Below, in pieces: positions 53,686 to 64,000 of a stretch of DNA of 64,000 nucleotides. Position numbers and translations under genes: made by a program. Position 1 is the stretch's first letter. Every line of letters starts with the position of its first letter. Under the pieces are notes generated by a model, which searched no databases, was not told the origin of the DNA, and was given only the letters and a program-made list of their open reading frames with translations. This stretch comes from Microcebus murinus (Eukaryota > Chordata > Mammalia > Primates > Cheirogaleidae), in contig NC_134115.1 in assembly GCF_040939455.1 (NCBI RefSeq), forward strand, positions 25,260,727 to 25,324,726, read 5' to 3'.

Positions 53686-53795
53686 CTTTCCTTCCTTCCT
53701 TCCTTCCTTCCTTCCTTCCTTCCTTCCTTCCTTCCTTCCTTCCTTCCTTCCTTCCTTCCTTCCTTCCTTCCTTCCTTCCTTCCTTCCTTCCTTCC
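53686..53795. repeat. (CTTC)n microsatellite, ~110 bp
   Basis: About 27 nearly perfect tetranucleotide units, pyrimidine-rich on the plus strand. Confidence 0.95.
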
Positions 53796-53911
53796 CTCCT
53801 CTTTCCTTCCTTTGTACTTTTATACATTAACAAATACTATTAAGCATCTACAGGTACTGCTCTAGATGTAGGAAATACATTATTGAACAAAACTGAGAAA
53901 AATCCTTGCTC

Positions 53912-54032
53912 CAGCCCAGTGGTGTGTGCCCATAGTCCCAGCTACTCAGGACGTTGAGGCAGGAAGATAGCTCAGCCCAGGAATTTTAAGCCAGCCTGTA
54001 CAACACAGTGAGATCCCATCTCTAAAAAAAAT
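53912..54032 (+). mobile_element. 7SL-derived SINE monomer (FLAM/FRAM-like)
   Basis: TCCCAGCTACTCAGGACG, TGAGGCAGGAAGATAGC and CAGTGAGATCCCATCTC followed by a short A-run; about 120 bp, one monomer only. Confidence 0.65.
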
Positions 54033-54683
54033 GTTTGCTCTTCTAGAGCTTACACAGACTAAACATTAAGCATAAAAGCAAATAAATATTTAAAAATAAA
54101 TATCTTGTAGAATATTTTAAAAGTTTATAATTCTCATAAAAAAGACAAACTTGAGCAGGGATCTCAGAATGACCTGGGGGTGATGATAGAATTTTATATG
54201 GGCTGTCAAATAAACTTTGTTGAGCAAAGATTAGCAAGAGATGAAGAAAGTCAGCTGCAAAGACTTAGGGATGAGTGATTCAGGAAAAGGGAACGGCTAA
54301 GGCCCTGGGGTGAGTTTGTTTATACCTTGGTTTTTTGAGGAACAGCAAGGAGGCTGCTGTAGCTGGAGCAGAGTGAGCATGAACAAGCTGTAGGAAAAGA
54401 AGTTCAGAGAGAACCTTGGCTTTCACTGAGTGAGATGAGAAAACTCAGAGCGTGTTGAGGACATGAGCAACATGATCAAACTGACATTTTAACCACTCAC
54501 TTTGGCTGCAGAATGGAGACTAGCCTGGGGCAGGGAGGAGGGTGGAGTAGGGACTCCTGTAGGAGGTGACTGCAATTATACCAGCCAAAGGCAACAGTAA
54601 TTTAGATCGAAAGAGTATCAATGAAGATTCTAAGAAGTGGTTATAATCTGAAAATGATTTGGAAATGGGTCCAATCAGGTTTT
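54033..54683. other. Spacer, no gene seen
   Basis: No recognised element; ends in a (TTTTTG)n head belonging to the following Alu. Confidence 0.5.
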
Positions 54684-55042
54684 TTGTTTTTGTTTTTGTT
54701 TTTGTTTTTGTTTTTGTTTTTTTTTGAGACAGAGTCTCACTTTGTTGCCCAGGCTAGAGTGAGTGCTGTGGCGTCAGCCTGGCTCACAGCAACCTCAATC
54801 TCCGGGGCTCAGCGATCCTACTGCCTCAGCCTCCCGAGTAGCTGGGACTACAGGCATGTGCCACCATGCCCGGCTAATTTTTTTTTGTATATATATTTTT
54901 AGTTGCTCAATTAATTTATTTCTATTTTTGGTAGAGACGGGGTCTCGCTCAGGCTGTTTTCGAACTCCTGACCTTGAGTAATCCGCCCGCCTCGGCCTCC
55001 CAAAGTGCTAGGATTACAGGCGTGAGCCACCACGCCCGGCCC
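54684..55042 (-). mobile_element. Strepsirrhine-type Alu with (TTTTTG)n tail
   Basis: Reverse-orientation Alu with GTGGCGTCAGCCTGGC and CCACCACGCCCGGCC. The A-tail has become (TTTTTG)n on the plus strand. Flanks TCCAATCAGGTTTT and TCTAATCAGGTTTT are the target duplication. Confidence 0.92.
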
Positions 55043-55421
55043 TCTAATCAGGTTTTGTGATAGAAATATCACACATAAAGGAAAGGGAGGAGGTGAATAT
55101 TGTAGACAGAGTAGGTTTGGGAGTGAGGGTGGAAATTAGGAATTCAGTTTGGATATATTAAGTTTCAAGTGTCTGTCGGAGCTATTGATTAGACCTGCAG
55201 AGATATGCAGGAAGCAGTCTGGAGTTCAGGGGAATGATATGGGTGAGAGTTCTAATTTAAGGGACCTATTTGGCTCACGTCCAGTGTCATCTTTGCCATG
55301 CTGTCTTCCCTGAGGTTAAGTCTGAGTCAGGGAGTTGTCCTCCGTGGTCTGCACTGCCCTCATTCACAGGACTTCCTGCTTCCTGCTATAATTACAGAAC
55401 TGTAATAATCAGTTTACCAAC

Positions 55422-56146
55422 TGTTGTGTGTTGAATTGTGTGCCCCCTCCAAAATTCATATGTTGAAGTCCTAACCCCAGTACCTCAGAATGTGACTTTC
55501 TTTGGAAATAGGCCCATTGCAGACATAGCTATTAATGGTTCAGTTTAGATGAGTTATTAGGGTGGGTCCTAATCCAATATGACTTTATCCTCAGATGAAG
55601 GCAAATATTGGGGTGATGCTTTTACAAGCCAACGAGCCCATAAGATTGCCAGGAAACCACCAGATGCTATGAGCGGGGCCTGGAACAGGGTTTCCCTCAC
55701 AGCCCTCAGAAGGCATCAACCCTGCCCACACCTTGATCTTGGACTTCCAGCCTCTGGAACTGTGGGACAGTAAATTTCTGTTGTTTGAGTCACCCAGTTT
55801 GTTGTGGGGCGCGGTGTCAACGCCATTACAAGTTGGCGCCTGTTTCCGGCTTTGCCTAGAGCAGCTAACAAGTTCAGCGCACGCATAATTGTCGGTTGCC
55901 CTGTGGCGCGAGAATGCAAACAAAGGGTCCTGATATGGGCTAATGCTTTGGTGGCTCGACAGTTGAGCGGCCTATCGCAGCTTAGGGGTTGTACTTCTGG
56001 GGTATATAGTGGCCTGCGCGCTGCCGGGCTGGGTCTTCCGCATCATGTAAGTCTAAAGGGAACCCCATTAAAGCACGGTCAGAAGAACTCTGGTTGCCGC
56101 GTCTGTTTGTGGCGCTTTGTTGCTGCAGTCCTAGCAAACTATTGCA
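55422..56146 (+). mobile_element. MaLR LTR (MLT1/MST-like) interrupted by a younger LTR
   Basis: GAATTGTGTGCCCCCTCC, AAAATTCATATGTTGAAGTC, CTTGGACTTCCAGCCTC and GAGTCACCCAGTTTGT on the left, then CTTTGTTGCTGCAGTCCTAG on the right of the inserted LTR at 55803-56104. Joining the flanks restores the family order. Confidence 0.85.
55803..56104 (+). mobile_element. Class II (ERV2/beta-like) solo LTR, nested
   Basis: Starts TGTGGGGCGCGGTG like the LTR at 60336-60618 in inverse orientation. It has a TATATA at 56003-56008 and an ATTAAA at 56067-56072, followed by TCAGAAGAACTC shared by both. Flanked by GTTTGT at 55797-55802 and 56105-56110, a 6-bp duplication. The right end lacks the expected CA, so it has drifted or is slightly cut back. 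No internal retroviral sequence. Confidence 0.8.
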
Positions 56147-56579
56147 CCATCTATCCCTGGACTGTAGGTTCTTCGAGAACAGGAAACTTGTCATCTGGAT
56201 CTTTAGAGTCCCATCCCTGAGTAGCTTTCCTTACACATGGTAGGTACTTATTAAAAAGTTTTAGAATAAATGAGTATGTATAATGTTTGGCATTTAGTGG
56301 AGATAATAATGACTATAATAGCAACATTATTAATATTGTTGCTATTATAACAATTGTTTGTATAACATTAATAAAACTTCTCTGAAGTCTGATGAAAGGA
56401 GCGATGGATTGTTCTGGCTGAGAGTCATTATGGAAGGCTCCATGAAGAAGGTCAAACTTACATAGAGGGTGAAAAGCTTGGTAGTTAAAAATGAATGGCA
56501 TATGTCTATCAAAGCCATCTTTCCCAACTCCTTCCCTTTAAAGTTATGTTTCTCAACTTTGTTACTATTAAAATTTGGG

Positions 56580-57310
56580 GGCAGATAATTTTTTGTTGGA
56601 GCCTGTTTAGCCCTGGGGAACTCCCAGTTTATCCCTCCCTGACTTGCACGCAATGCCTGGAAGCCTGAAGCTTACTGAGGTAAAGGAAACGGATTTTGGA
56701 AAAGTCACAACGCCTTGGCTCTTTAGGTGAGTTCCCCAGTGTGCACACTGAGACCCTTGATTCCACCCATTTGGGGAAGGTTTTGAACCTTCCAGCCCTG
56801 TGATGGGGCATTTGTGGTGCCACTGGTGTAGAAGGCACAATTGAACGCGAGGAGGGAACCTGAGGGGTTTGTCCCTTTATAGGGTTAGGAGAACTCATTC
56901 TCTATGTGCTGCTCCCATTTGCTTTGTAGACCTTGCCACTGAGATTGTTTGCATTGAGAATTCCGTGTACCATCTACCTGTCAACTTGTGTTTGTTCTTG
57001 TTGTTGTCAGTTTTGTTTCAACATGGGAAGCTCCATTTCTATTCCATCTTCTAGTCCCTTGGGGTGAATCCTGGCTGACTGGTCAACTTTTAGCTATAAG
57101 CCTATGTCTAAAAAGACAATAATGTTTTATTATAGTACTGCTTGGTCCATGTACATGTGAGAGTGTGAGGAGAAGGGCCTGTTGAATGGGACTTTATATT
57201 ATTATACTATCTTACAACTGGAATTATTTTTTCTAAGGTCAGGTAAATGGGATGAGATGCCGTTTGTACAATCTTTCATCCAATTTCATAACAAAGAGGC
57301 ATAAAATGTG
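56580..57310 (+). pseudogene. ERV1-type leader and gag (matrix) relic
   Basis: An ATG at 57023 opens a gag-like N-terminus with a myristoylation-type MGSSIS start and a SPLG motif, interrupted by an early stop. Further stops and frame changes follow across the matrix-like part to about 57300. The upstream 56580-57020 stretch looks like a retroviral leader. Clearly dead; no LTR pair, pol or env recognised beside it. Family assignment is from remembered gag features only. Confidence 0.55.
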
Positions 57311-60300
57311 TGCTTATTTTAAAATTATATATATATAATTTTGTCTAATTCAGAGGTTATTTAAAAGTTGATTTAAATCATAGATTTAGAAAGAAAATAA
57401 AAACAAGATATAAAGTAACTATTGAAGTAAGAGAAAAGAGATATAAAAAGGCTATGAATATAGATATTTAGTTTTGGTAAGAAAGGTTAAACAGAAAGGA
57501 GAATAATATTGTATAAGAAGGTGTCTTGTTTGGTAAACTTTTGTCCTAAAATGAAATAACTGGTTATTTAAGAAAAGAGAAATTTAGGACAAAACAGAAA
57601 GCAATGGTCTCTGTAAGTTGAGATAAGGCTCATAGAAGAAAATTTAGGAAGGAATTTTGTATGTGATCAAGTTGGCTATAATTAAAAAGGAAAATTTTTG
57701 GTTAAAACAACAAAGTTTTTAAAAATATTAATTTGCTCTTAATGAAATGACATGATGTATTAATTTTAATTCTATAACCTTTTTTTTTTAATTAAAAATG
57801 TCTCAAACTTTTAGCTTAAATTTCAACTTCTTCTATGTCTTAGTGATTTCAGATTTTTCTCCCTTTAAAAAAGCTAGGATGGTAACTCTCACCTTCAATT
57901 ATTCATCAGCAGCTATAACTTTTTCCCTTCTAGTTTTAAGTTTGTAATTTTGGATTGAAAATAGAATGTTTTATCTCAAATGTTTAATAAAACAATGTTT
58001 TCCTCCCATATAACTTAATAATATACTCTTGACCTTTCTTGATATGTCTAAATTATTTAATATGTTCAGGAAGCATCTCGTGACGTTTCTAAGAGTCATT
58101 TCTTCCCATATTCGAGGTACTAGTTTCTTATTCACATTGCTCTATAATATAATTCACACTCATGACCCTGGACACACCCTTGCTGTGTCTGATTAATACA
58201 AGTGTCTTTTTCATCAGGTTTAACTTCCAAGTTATCGAAATGGGTTCACCATAAAAAGCAAACAAAAAAACAAAAGCTACATACTACAGAAGGTTTTCCT
58301 TTACCTTTTGGGTAAATGTCCTAAAAGAAACAAAGATTTTATTCTTATTAAGATAATTCATGCATTGTCTTTATTTTTGGACTAACTAGAAAAACTAAAT
58401 TTTAAGGGGTTAAGGTTTACACCCATATAACTTTCTGTATTGCCTTTAAAGCCTTTAGATGACTATCACTCTCGATTAAATCAATGACAATTATTTTACA
58501 GTGACTTCTGATTCTATTTTGAAAAAAATGTCTTAAACCATTAGTATTTGAAAGACTTTTTAAAAACAAAATTCTAAATTCAGCCCTTTTAACCTAGAAG
58601 TCCTTTTAACTAGAAGTCCTATATTCAGTCCTTTTAACTAGAAGTCCAAGAGAGACATATCAGCCTTATTTGGTATATTAAAACCATACAGAAAGCCTTG
58701 TCAAATATGAAATGATATTTAACTTTCTTTAGGTTATATTTGTATAAATATATTATGCAATATATTACACATTTTATGTAAAAAAAATGTAACCTAGTTA
58801 TTTAGCATGCTCTGAGAAAGCCATCTGAACATACGTGTCTAGTTGATGTTACACATGTCTAATTGCACTTATAAACGTCCAAGTGAAATTAGATACTCAA
58901 AGAGTTACATGCATTACTAAGGGAAAAGACCTTTTGAGTTCATCACTCCCTCCCAAATTATGTGAAGAAATGGCTAAAATTCCCTACCTTGAGTTGCCTC
59001 TATTTTCAGTTGGTTACAAGAATTTAAGAAAACTCTCTCTCCTCCCTCTCATTTCTTCTGGCTGTTTTAAAATAAGCCAGAAGTATGTATCCTAATAAGA
59101 AACTAGAAAAGGAGGAAGGAAAGAGAGAGAAAAAAAAGGAAAAAATCCAGTAGACATTTAGAGAATGCCTATCTGAAATCTCTCATTATCTCTGCCTGAC
59201 AGTGAATACTAACTTCTGTCACATAGTTTGGTTTTCCTTGACCTCAAAATGCTTCTTGCTATGTGTACATGAGGGCAGTTAGATATTTATCACTGCAAAA
59301 CTGAATTCTTCATGATACAATTTCTGACCTATATTTCCTATAGTTCATGAGTTAATTAATAAAATACCTTTTAACTTTTCAAGGTTTTAAGAAATATTGC
59401 CAACATGGTCTTAATACAAATAATGGAATACAAATAATGTCTAGAGGCTCAGGATGAGCCAATATAAAACAGATATTTTCTATTTAATCCTATAATTTCT
59501 TATTTATAAAATGAAGATTTAATTTTCAAATATTTAAACTTGCATCTGGCTTTTGTCTTGTTCTGTGCTCAGCCTTCTTTGTTACACATTTAAAAATGTT
59601 CTGGTGGGATGCCATTACAGTATAACTTGTCTAGCTACTAATTTATTTGCACATGGTTTTAAACACATCTTTTAAAAATGTCTTTTAAAAATGGCACTAT
59701 CTTGTTTTAGGAAAACACAACCCTCCTCTGTATTTGGATATCTTCCCATTTCAATGTCTAAAAACCTTTCAGTTCTCCCCCAAAACTTTGGTTGCTACAG
59801 TTTTCAAACAATAATTATGTCCCGCATTTTACAAAGGGGTTCAAATTGCAAATCTTATAAGCCCACACAAGTTTGAGAAACTCTCAAAATTGAGGTTGAA
59901 ATTATTATAAGTCTAAGAAGCTAATGAGTTTCATTTATTCTTACATCGTTAAACTTGCCTGGGGCAGCTAGTAACACATCTAAACAACAGTGTAGCTGCG
60001 GTATCTGTTAATGTAAAATGATAAGCAATTATTTATATAAAATCTGATTATGAAAAAAATATTTCCCTAAATTGCTGAACTAAAAACATTTTAGAAAATG
60101 TACAGTGATAAGCAAACATCCACCTGATTTGACTGGGGCCTAAGGCAGTTCCTGCATGGGAGCACACAAAGAAGGATGACAACACAGACAGGCCCCCTTT
60201 GTTCTGAGAGCAGCAGTGTGTAAGCATGGTGTAGTTAGGGTTACATGGAGGCCATTTTTCCAGTTGCTTCTCTTTGATCCCAGATCTCTCCTTAGAACAC

Positions 60301-60335
60301 TAAGTGCTCCCTCATTGCAAGAAATAGTATCTTCC
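57311..60335. other. AT-rich spacer, nothing assigned
   Basis: About 3 kb of AT-rich sequence. It may include further decayed retroviral sequence downstream of the gag relic, but I can support none of it. A short tandem repeat of CTTTTAACTAGAAGTCC units is at 58585-58648. Confidence 0.5.
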
Positions 60336-60618
60336 TGTCACGCCCGCCTTGCCAGCAAGGAAGACATGGCAACCGGAGTTCTTCTGACAGCGCTTTAATG
60401 GGGATTGCTTATCTGGTTACAAGCGGAAGACCCCGAGGAGCTCTCGGAGCGGGCTTATATAGGCACTAGGTACACCAGGCATAATCTGATTGGCCAACCA
60501 GTTCTGAGGAGGAGACAACGCTTTGCACATGCGCTGAACACTTGTTTGTCAGACTTACAGCAGGGTGTGACCAGGAAGCGGGCGCCATCTTGGAATGGCG
60601 TTACCACCGCGCCCCACA
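60336..60618 (-). mobile_element. Class II (ERV2/beta-like) solo LTR
   Basis: 283 bp; on the minus strand it begins TGTGGGGCGCGG and ends GGCGTGACA, the TG...CA ends of a retroviral LTR. It has a TATATAAG box, an ATTAAA signal, and a 6-bp target duplication TCTTCC at 60330-60335 and 60619-60624. Six bases is the class II integration length. No internal sequence remains, so it is a solo LTR formed by recombination. Confidence 0.88.
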
Positions 60619-60867
60619 TCTTCCGACATGGATTTCTCAATGAAATTGGTGGTAAAAGATGGTAGAGGAAAGGCAAGATCTCTGCTAAAATAAATTTGAA
60701 AAAAAAAAAACTGTATTAAAACAAAACTAAATAGGTTGCAAGACCTCTCAGAACCTGGTCCTAGAATATGCTGCCAATGTACAATTTGAAACTTCAAGAG
60801 AGGAAAACATGTTGCATAGAATTTCTTCAAATTGTTTTTTAATGAAACATGCCCTGAGAGATTACGT

Positions 60868-61055
60868 CAGGGGTCCTCAAATTTTTTAAACAGGGGGCCA
60901 GTTCACTGTTCCTCAGATCATTGGAAGGCCGGACTACAGTTTAAAAAAAAAACTATGAACAAATTCCTATGCACACTGTACATATCTTATTTTGAAGTAA
61001 AAAACAAATGGGCAAAGCAGCATGTGGCCCGTGGGTCGTAGTTTGAGGACGCCTG
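60868..61055 (-). mobile_element. hAT non-autonomous element, copy 2 (188 bp)
   Basis: Ends CAGGGGTCCTCAAATT and AGTTTGAGGACGCCTG; the reverse complement matches 53414-53605. The uninterrupted site is at about 229-240 in the left duplication copy. The target duplication is imperfect (GATTACGT / GTTAGATT). Confidence 0.9.
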
Positions 61056-61089
61056 GTTAGATTGTAGAACTTCTTTCCCTCTCAGTATC

Positions 61090-61400
61090 TACAAATCTGC
61101 TCATCATTAAGGCTCACATCTAACCAAATATTCTTCATGAGGCCATTCCCAATTCTCTCAGTTAGACTTCATCACTACTTATTTGTCACGTTAACTGCAC
61201 TCTTATGGTTAATAAAATCCCCACTTCTATTTTATGCCCCCTCCTTTATTTGGGGGCAGGGATTATCTTTGTTCTTCATTAAATTAAAGCACCTTGAAAT
61301 GAGGGCCCATTCGCTACTCACCTATTTTCTACAACATCTAACATAGTGCCCAGCTCAGAACTTTGTAGGAACCCAATAAATGCTTAGTGAAGGACTAATG
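61090..61400 (+). repeat. L2 3' end remnant (right copy)
   Basis: Duplicate of 270-570, ending in the same CAATAAATGCTTA hallmark. Confidence 0.6.
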
Positions 61401-61617
61401 GCATCTAGCTCAAATGTGTGCCATGGATATCAAGAATTCCTCTGGAAAATAAAATGTTTCTTTACCCATATGAGAATGGGTAGATTAGAGTTTTATTTTA
61501 AACGTATCTTTATGCTCAATGTAATGCTGTTTTTGAGTGACAAGGAAAGTAAATCACCATAACCAAAATTTCTACTTAAAAACAATTCAAACTGAACAAG
61601 AGCCATGCAAAGTTGTT

Positions 61618-61623
61618 TTTATT
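61618..61623 (-). terminator. Distal polyadenylation signal of the second copy
   Basis: AATAAA in gene orientation at the position matching 791-796. Confidence 0.8.
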
Positions 61624-61914
61624 AAGCTTCATATTCAGCTTACAGCTAAGTATTTCAGGCATTACTCCATTCGACAAGCACACATAGATCTAGGAAACAT
61701 TTCAAGACACTCCAAGGACTTCATAACTACTGGGAACAGAGCAACTTACTCTGCAGTTAACATGGATGTTAAGTACTTCAAGGAGTCCTTAAGGGAAAGA
61801 AGCTAAATGACAACTGGTCCTCTTCTATGAAATTATTATCCTGGACAACTAGCTACAAATGAAAGCACATGACAATGCCATAGCTTCAGAGATTTGGCAT
61901 CCAAATCCATCCTT

Positions 61915-61920
61915 TTTATT
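61915..61920 (-). terminator. Proximal polyadenylation signal of the second copy
   Basis: AATAAA in gene orientation matching 1088-1093. Confidence 0.45.
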
Positions 61921-62125
61921 TAGGATAGGACTCGGAGTCACATATCGGAAAGCAAATCATTCAGAATAGGCTACATGTCAAGTTTTTGATGGATAGTATT
62001 AACACTCATAATTAGTTTATGTTTGAAGAAAATCATGAAATGAAAAATTTTGTATTGAAGACCCACTCTGTTAGTGACTATAGGAGATGATTTTGAAGAA
62101 TTGCTCTCCACTACTGCAGGATTTT

Positions 62126-62198
62126 TTATGAGTTCTTCTGGGAGATATTCACTGTGACTGTCTTGACTTCTGTATATTCATGGAGACCATATTCTCCC
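62126..62198 (-). CDS. Second ALDH1A1-like gene, terminal exon (partial gene)
   Basis: A 73-nt exon with acceptor CTCTCTAG and the same phase as exon 13 of the complete gene, encoding GEYGLHEYTEVKTVTV then NISQKNS and TAA. It differs from the first copy at four bases: Ile to Val (two bases), Lys to Asn, and one silent change. The reading frame, splice acceptor, stop and both poly(A) signals are intact, so it looks functional, but the other twelve exons lie beyond the right edge. It could still be a pseudogene. Confidence 0.85.
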
Positions 62199-64000
62199 CT
62201 AGAGAGAGGGAAAAAAATACCCACAAACATCATTTAGCATAGAGTTCAAATGTACTATAGTCCATGATAGGTATAAGTTTATAATTGCTTATCTGGCCAG
62301 GAACAATGGAAAATATTTTGTGTACAGAGCATTTTATATAGCAGCTAGCCAACCAAAAGTGTCTGAACTTACATAAATCCATTTGTGAGAAATACATTTT
62401 TAACATCTCTTTCATTTTAAATAAACATGTAGGCCCGATGTAGTGCTCCCCCTGTAATCTTAACACTCTGGAAGGCCAAGGCCAGAGGATAGCTTGAGCT
62501 CAAGAGTTCAAGACCAGCCTGAACAAGACCAGACCCTGTGTCTACTAAAAATAGAAAAAAGTTAGCTGGACCAAATGGCACATGCCTGTAGTCATAGCTA
62601 CTTGGGATGTTGGTGCAAGAGAATCTCTTGAGCCCAGCAGTTTGAGGTTGCAGTGGGCTCTAATGCCACTGCATTCTAGCAAGCATGACAGAGCAAGACT
62701 CTGCCAAAAAAAAAAAAAAAAATCATGGATTCTTGGTTGATTTTTATAAAGTGTTCATTTTTTTACATTATTCTACTTGATTTTATAAAGCTCTATCTAC
62801 TCAAAAGACAATTCAGCCCCATAAGAATTTTGTCATTTCTAGTCTAAATTCACTTTAAGACAAATATAGTAAAAGAGGAGAGGTAGTGATAGATAATCAC
62901 TCCGTAGTAGTACAACAAAACTGTAAACTAAAGCAGAGCTTGAATTTACCAAGTGCACAGAATTGGCACTGAAATGATGAAGGAGTGAAACTTTCATTCT
63001 AAGGGGCTTTAATATGGTTTGAAACAAAATGTTTTGCAGCTGTAGTTTTAGCAATTTCTTCTGAATCTCTGCAAAAAACATCTGATTTTTATTAAACTTT
63101 TCTGATTTTTCTCTTTTTTCTTGATTGTTTTCTTTTTAAGGAAGAAGACAAGGGTAGATTGGTCTACCTTCAGACTCTTCCCAGTTGTTTCTTTCTCTTA
63201 TATGACCTCCTCTATCCCCTACCATTTACTTATATAACTCAAGTCCCACCCAAATGATCAGGAATTAATTGAAGTCAGTCCATTTTTACCCACCTATGTT
63301 ATTATCAGGTTTATGGGGACCTCCTACCAGTTTTAGAAACTGACTGTATTTACCCTTTGTTGAAGAGACAGCTAAAGGGACTGGGGCTCAGTTATACTCT
63401 GTATTGTTCTGACAAGAGAATCAAATTACATGTATATAAAAATAGTGTTAAAATGACAACACTGATGCACGTGTAGCTTATGGAAAAATCAGATCTTGAT
63501 CCTTTTCTACCCCTCCCTTCTTATGATGTAGACAGATATGTAGAAGGCATCATTTTCTCCTGGGTAACCTAATATCCTTACACTGACTATTTTCTTGGGC
63601 AAGTAAGCTTCTAAATATACCTTTTAAAAGCTTCAATGAGCATGTTCTTCAAAGTAATTAAAGGGTTTAGCCTCAGTTTTCTGAAACCCATTAAAAGGAT
63701 AGTATTTTATCTCATACAGTCAGGTAAATCAACCCAGGATTTTAACCAATAGGCTTTCCATTGTATTTTAGGTCACATGGCATCTGAAGCTCTCAAGAGA
63801 GTAATAAGTGTGATTATTGTCCTGCTCAGGCTGGGACATAATATATACCTATGTTCCTGACACTTAGAAAATTATTTATGGTTGATTCCTGTTTTTAACC
63901 CTTTCTTATTTGATTCCCTTATGTCTTAACCTTAAAGTCTGTATTCAACAGAATTTATGAGTCTGATCTACTTAAGTTGCTTCATCCACTTTGATTATTT
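62199..64000 (-). other. Intron 12 (partial) of the second ALDH1A1-like gene
   Basis: Collinear with 1370-4096 minus the insertions listed for the left copy; continues past the window edge. Confidence 0.8.
62432..62722 (+). mobile_element. Old Alu-type SINE (right copy)
   Basis: Same insertion as 1611-1904, diverged, with a pure A tail. Confidence 0.85.

Larger units (their letters stand above)
61605..62125 (-). other. 3' UTR of the second ALDH1A1-like gene
   Basis: Collinear with 775-1296 at roughly 93% identity, including both AATAAA signals. The 3' end is approximate. Confidence 0.8.
60630..64000. repeat. Tandem segmental duplication, right copy
   Basis: Direct-orientation match to 1-4096, still aligning at the window end. 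Carries a 188-bp hAT element (60868-61055) absent from the left copy and about 21 extra bases near 63956. It marks the 3' part of a second ALDH1A1-like gene. Confidence 0.95.

Noticed and set aside
53686..53795. CRISPR-like array
   Set aside because: Uninterrupted tetranucleotide without spacers, in a primate genome.
53645..53833. Open frame coding a Lys-Glu-Gly-Arg repeat
   Set aside because: Pure product of the (CTTC)n microsatellite read on the minus strand.
55804..56220. 138-codon open frame on the plus strand
   Set aside because: It lies entirely within the nested LTR and the end of the MaLR LTR; no protein family features and no coding bias.
55803..60618. The two related LTRs as ends of one provirus
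   Set aside because: They are in opposite orientation, differ clearly in sequence and have different 6-bp flanks (GTTTGT versus TCTTCC), so they are separate integrations.

Overview
The window is nuclear DNA from a primate, most likely a lemur-type strepsirrhine. The basis for that is three full-length Alu elements of the diverged strepsirrhine form, young-looking L1 tails, and hAT and TA-flanked mobile elements beside old mammalian repeats (MIR, L2, MER5A, MaLR LTRs). The species call is inference. The genes have mammalian split exons with GT-AG introns, and there is nothing bacterial or viral apart from fossil retroviral pieces.

The main content is one complete gene on the minus strand: a 13-exon cytosolic retinal/aldehyde dehydrogenase of the ALDH1A1 type, from the ATG at 42242 down to the stop at 1297. 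All 13 exons were joined by hand. They give 1503 nt (500 codons plus stop) with no frameshift or stop, every junction is GT-AG, and the catalytic residues are in place. A compact promoter (CCAAT box, octamer, TATA-like box) lies just upstream at about 42314-42363, and a 3' UTR with two polyadenylation signals lies at about 775-1296.

The most notable structure is a tandem duplication. Bases 1-4096 reappear in the same orientation at 60630-64000 with roughly 7% difference in the stretch compared by hand. The right copy carries its own intact terminal ALDH1A exon (62126-62198), 3' UTR and poly(A) signals. A second ALDH1A1-like gene therefore lies upstream, mostly beyond the right edge. The two copies carry different insertions: a 414-bp TA-flanked element and an L1 tail plus Alu only on the left, and a 188-bp hAT element only on the right. 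Those insertions therefore postdate the duplication. Rodents have a comparable tandem pair (Aldh1a1/Aldh1a7), so this looks like a parallel expansion in a primate.

Layout: 1-775 is the downstream flank, including an L2; 775-42295 is gene 1; 42400-60617 is a gene-free spacer; 60630 to the end is the 3' part of gene 2. The spacer holds MaLR LTRs, a MER1 and a MER5A, a hAT element, a (CTTC)n microsatellite, an Alu, a class II-like LTR nested in a MaLR LTR, an ERV1 gag relic, and a second class II-like solo LTR with a 6-bp target duplication. I see no rRNA, tRNA, CRISPR array or undescribed multi-gene system.
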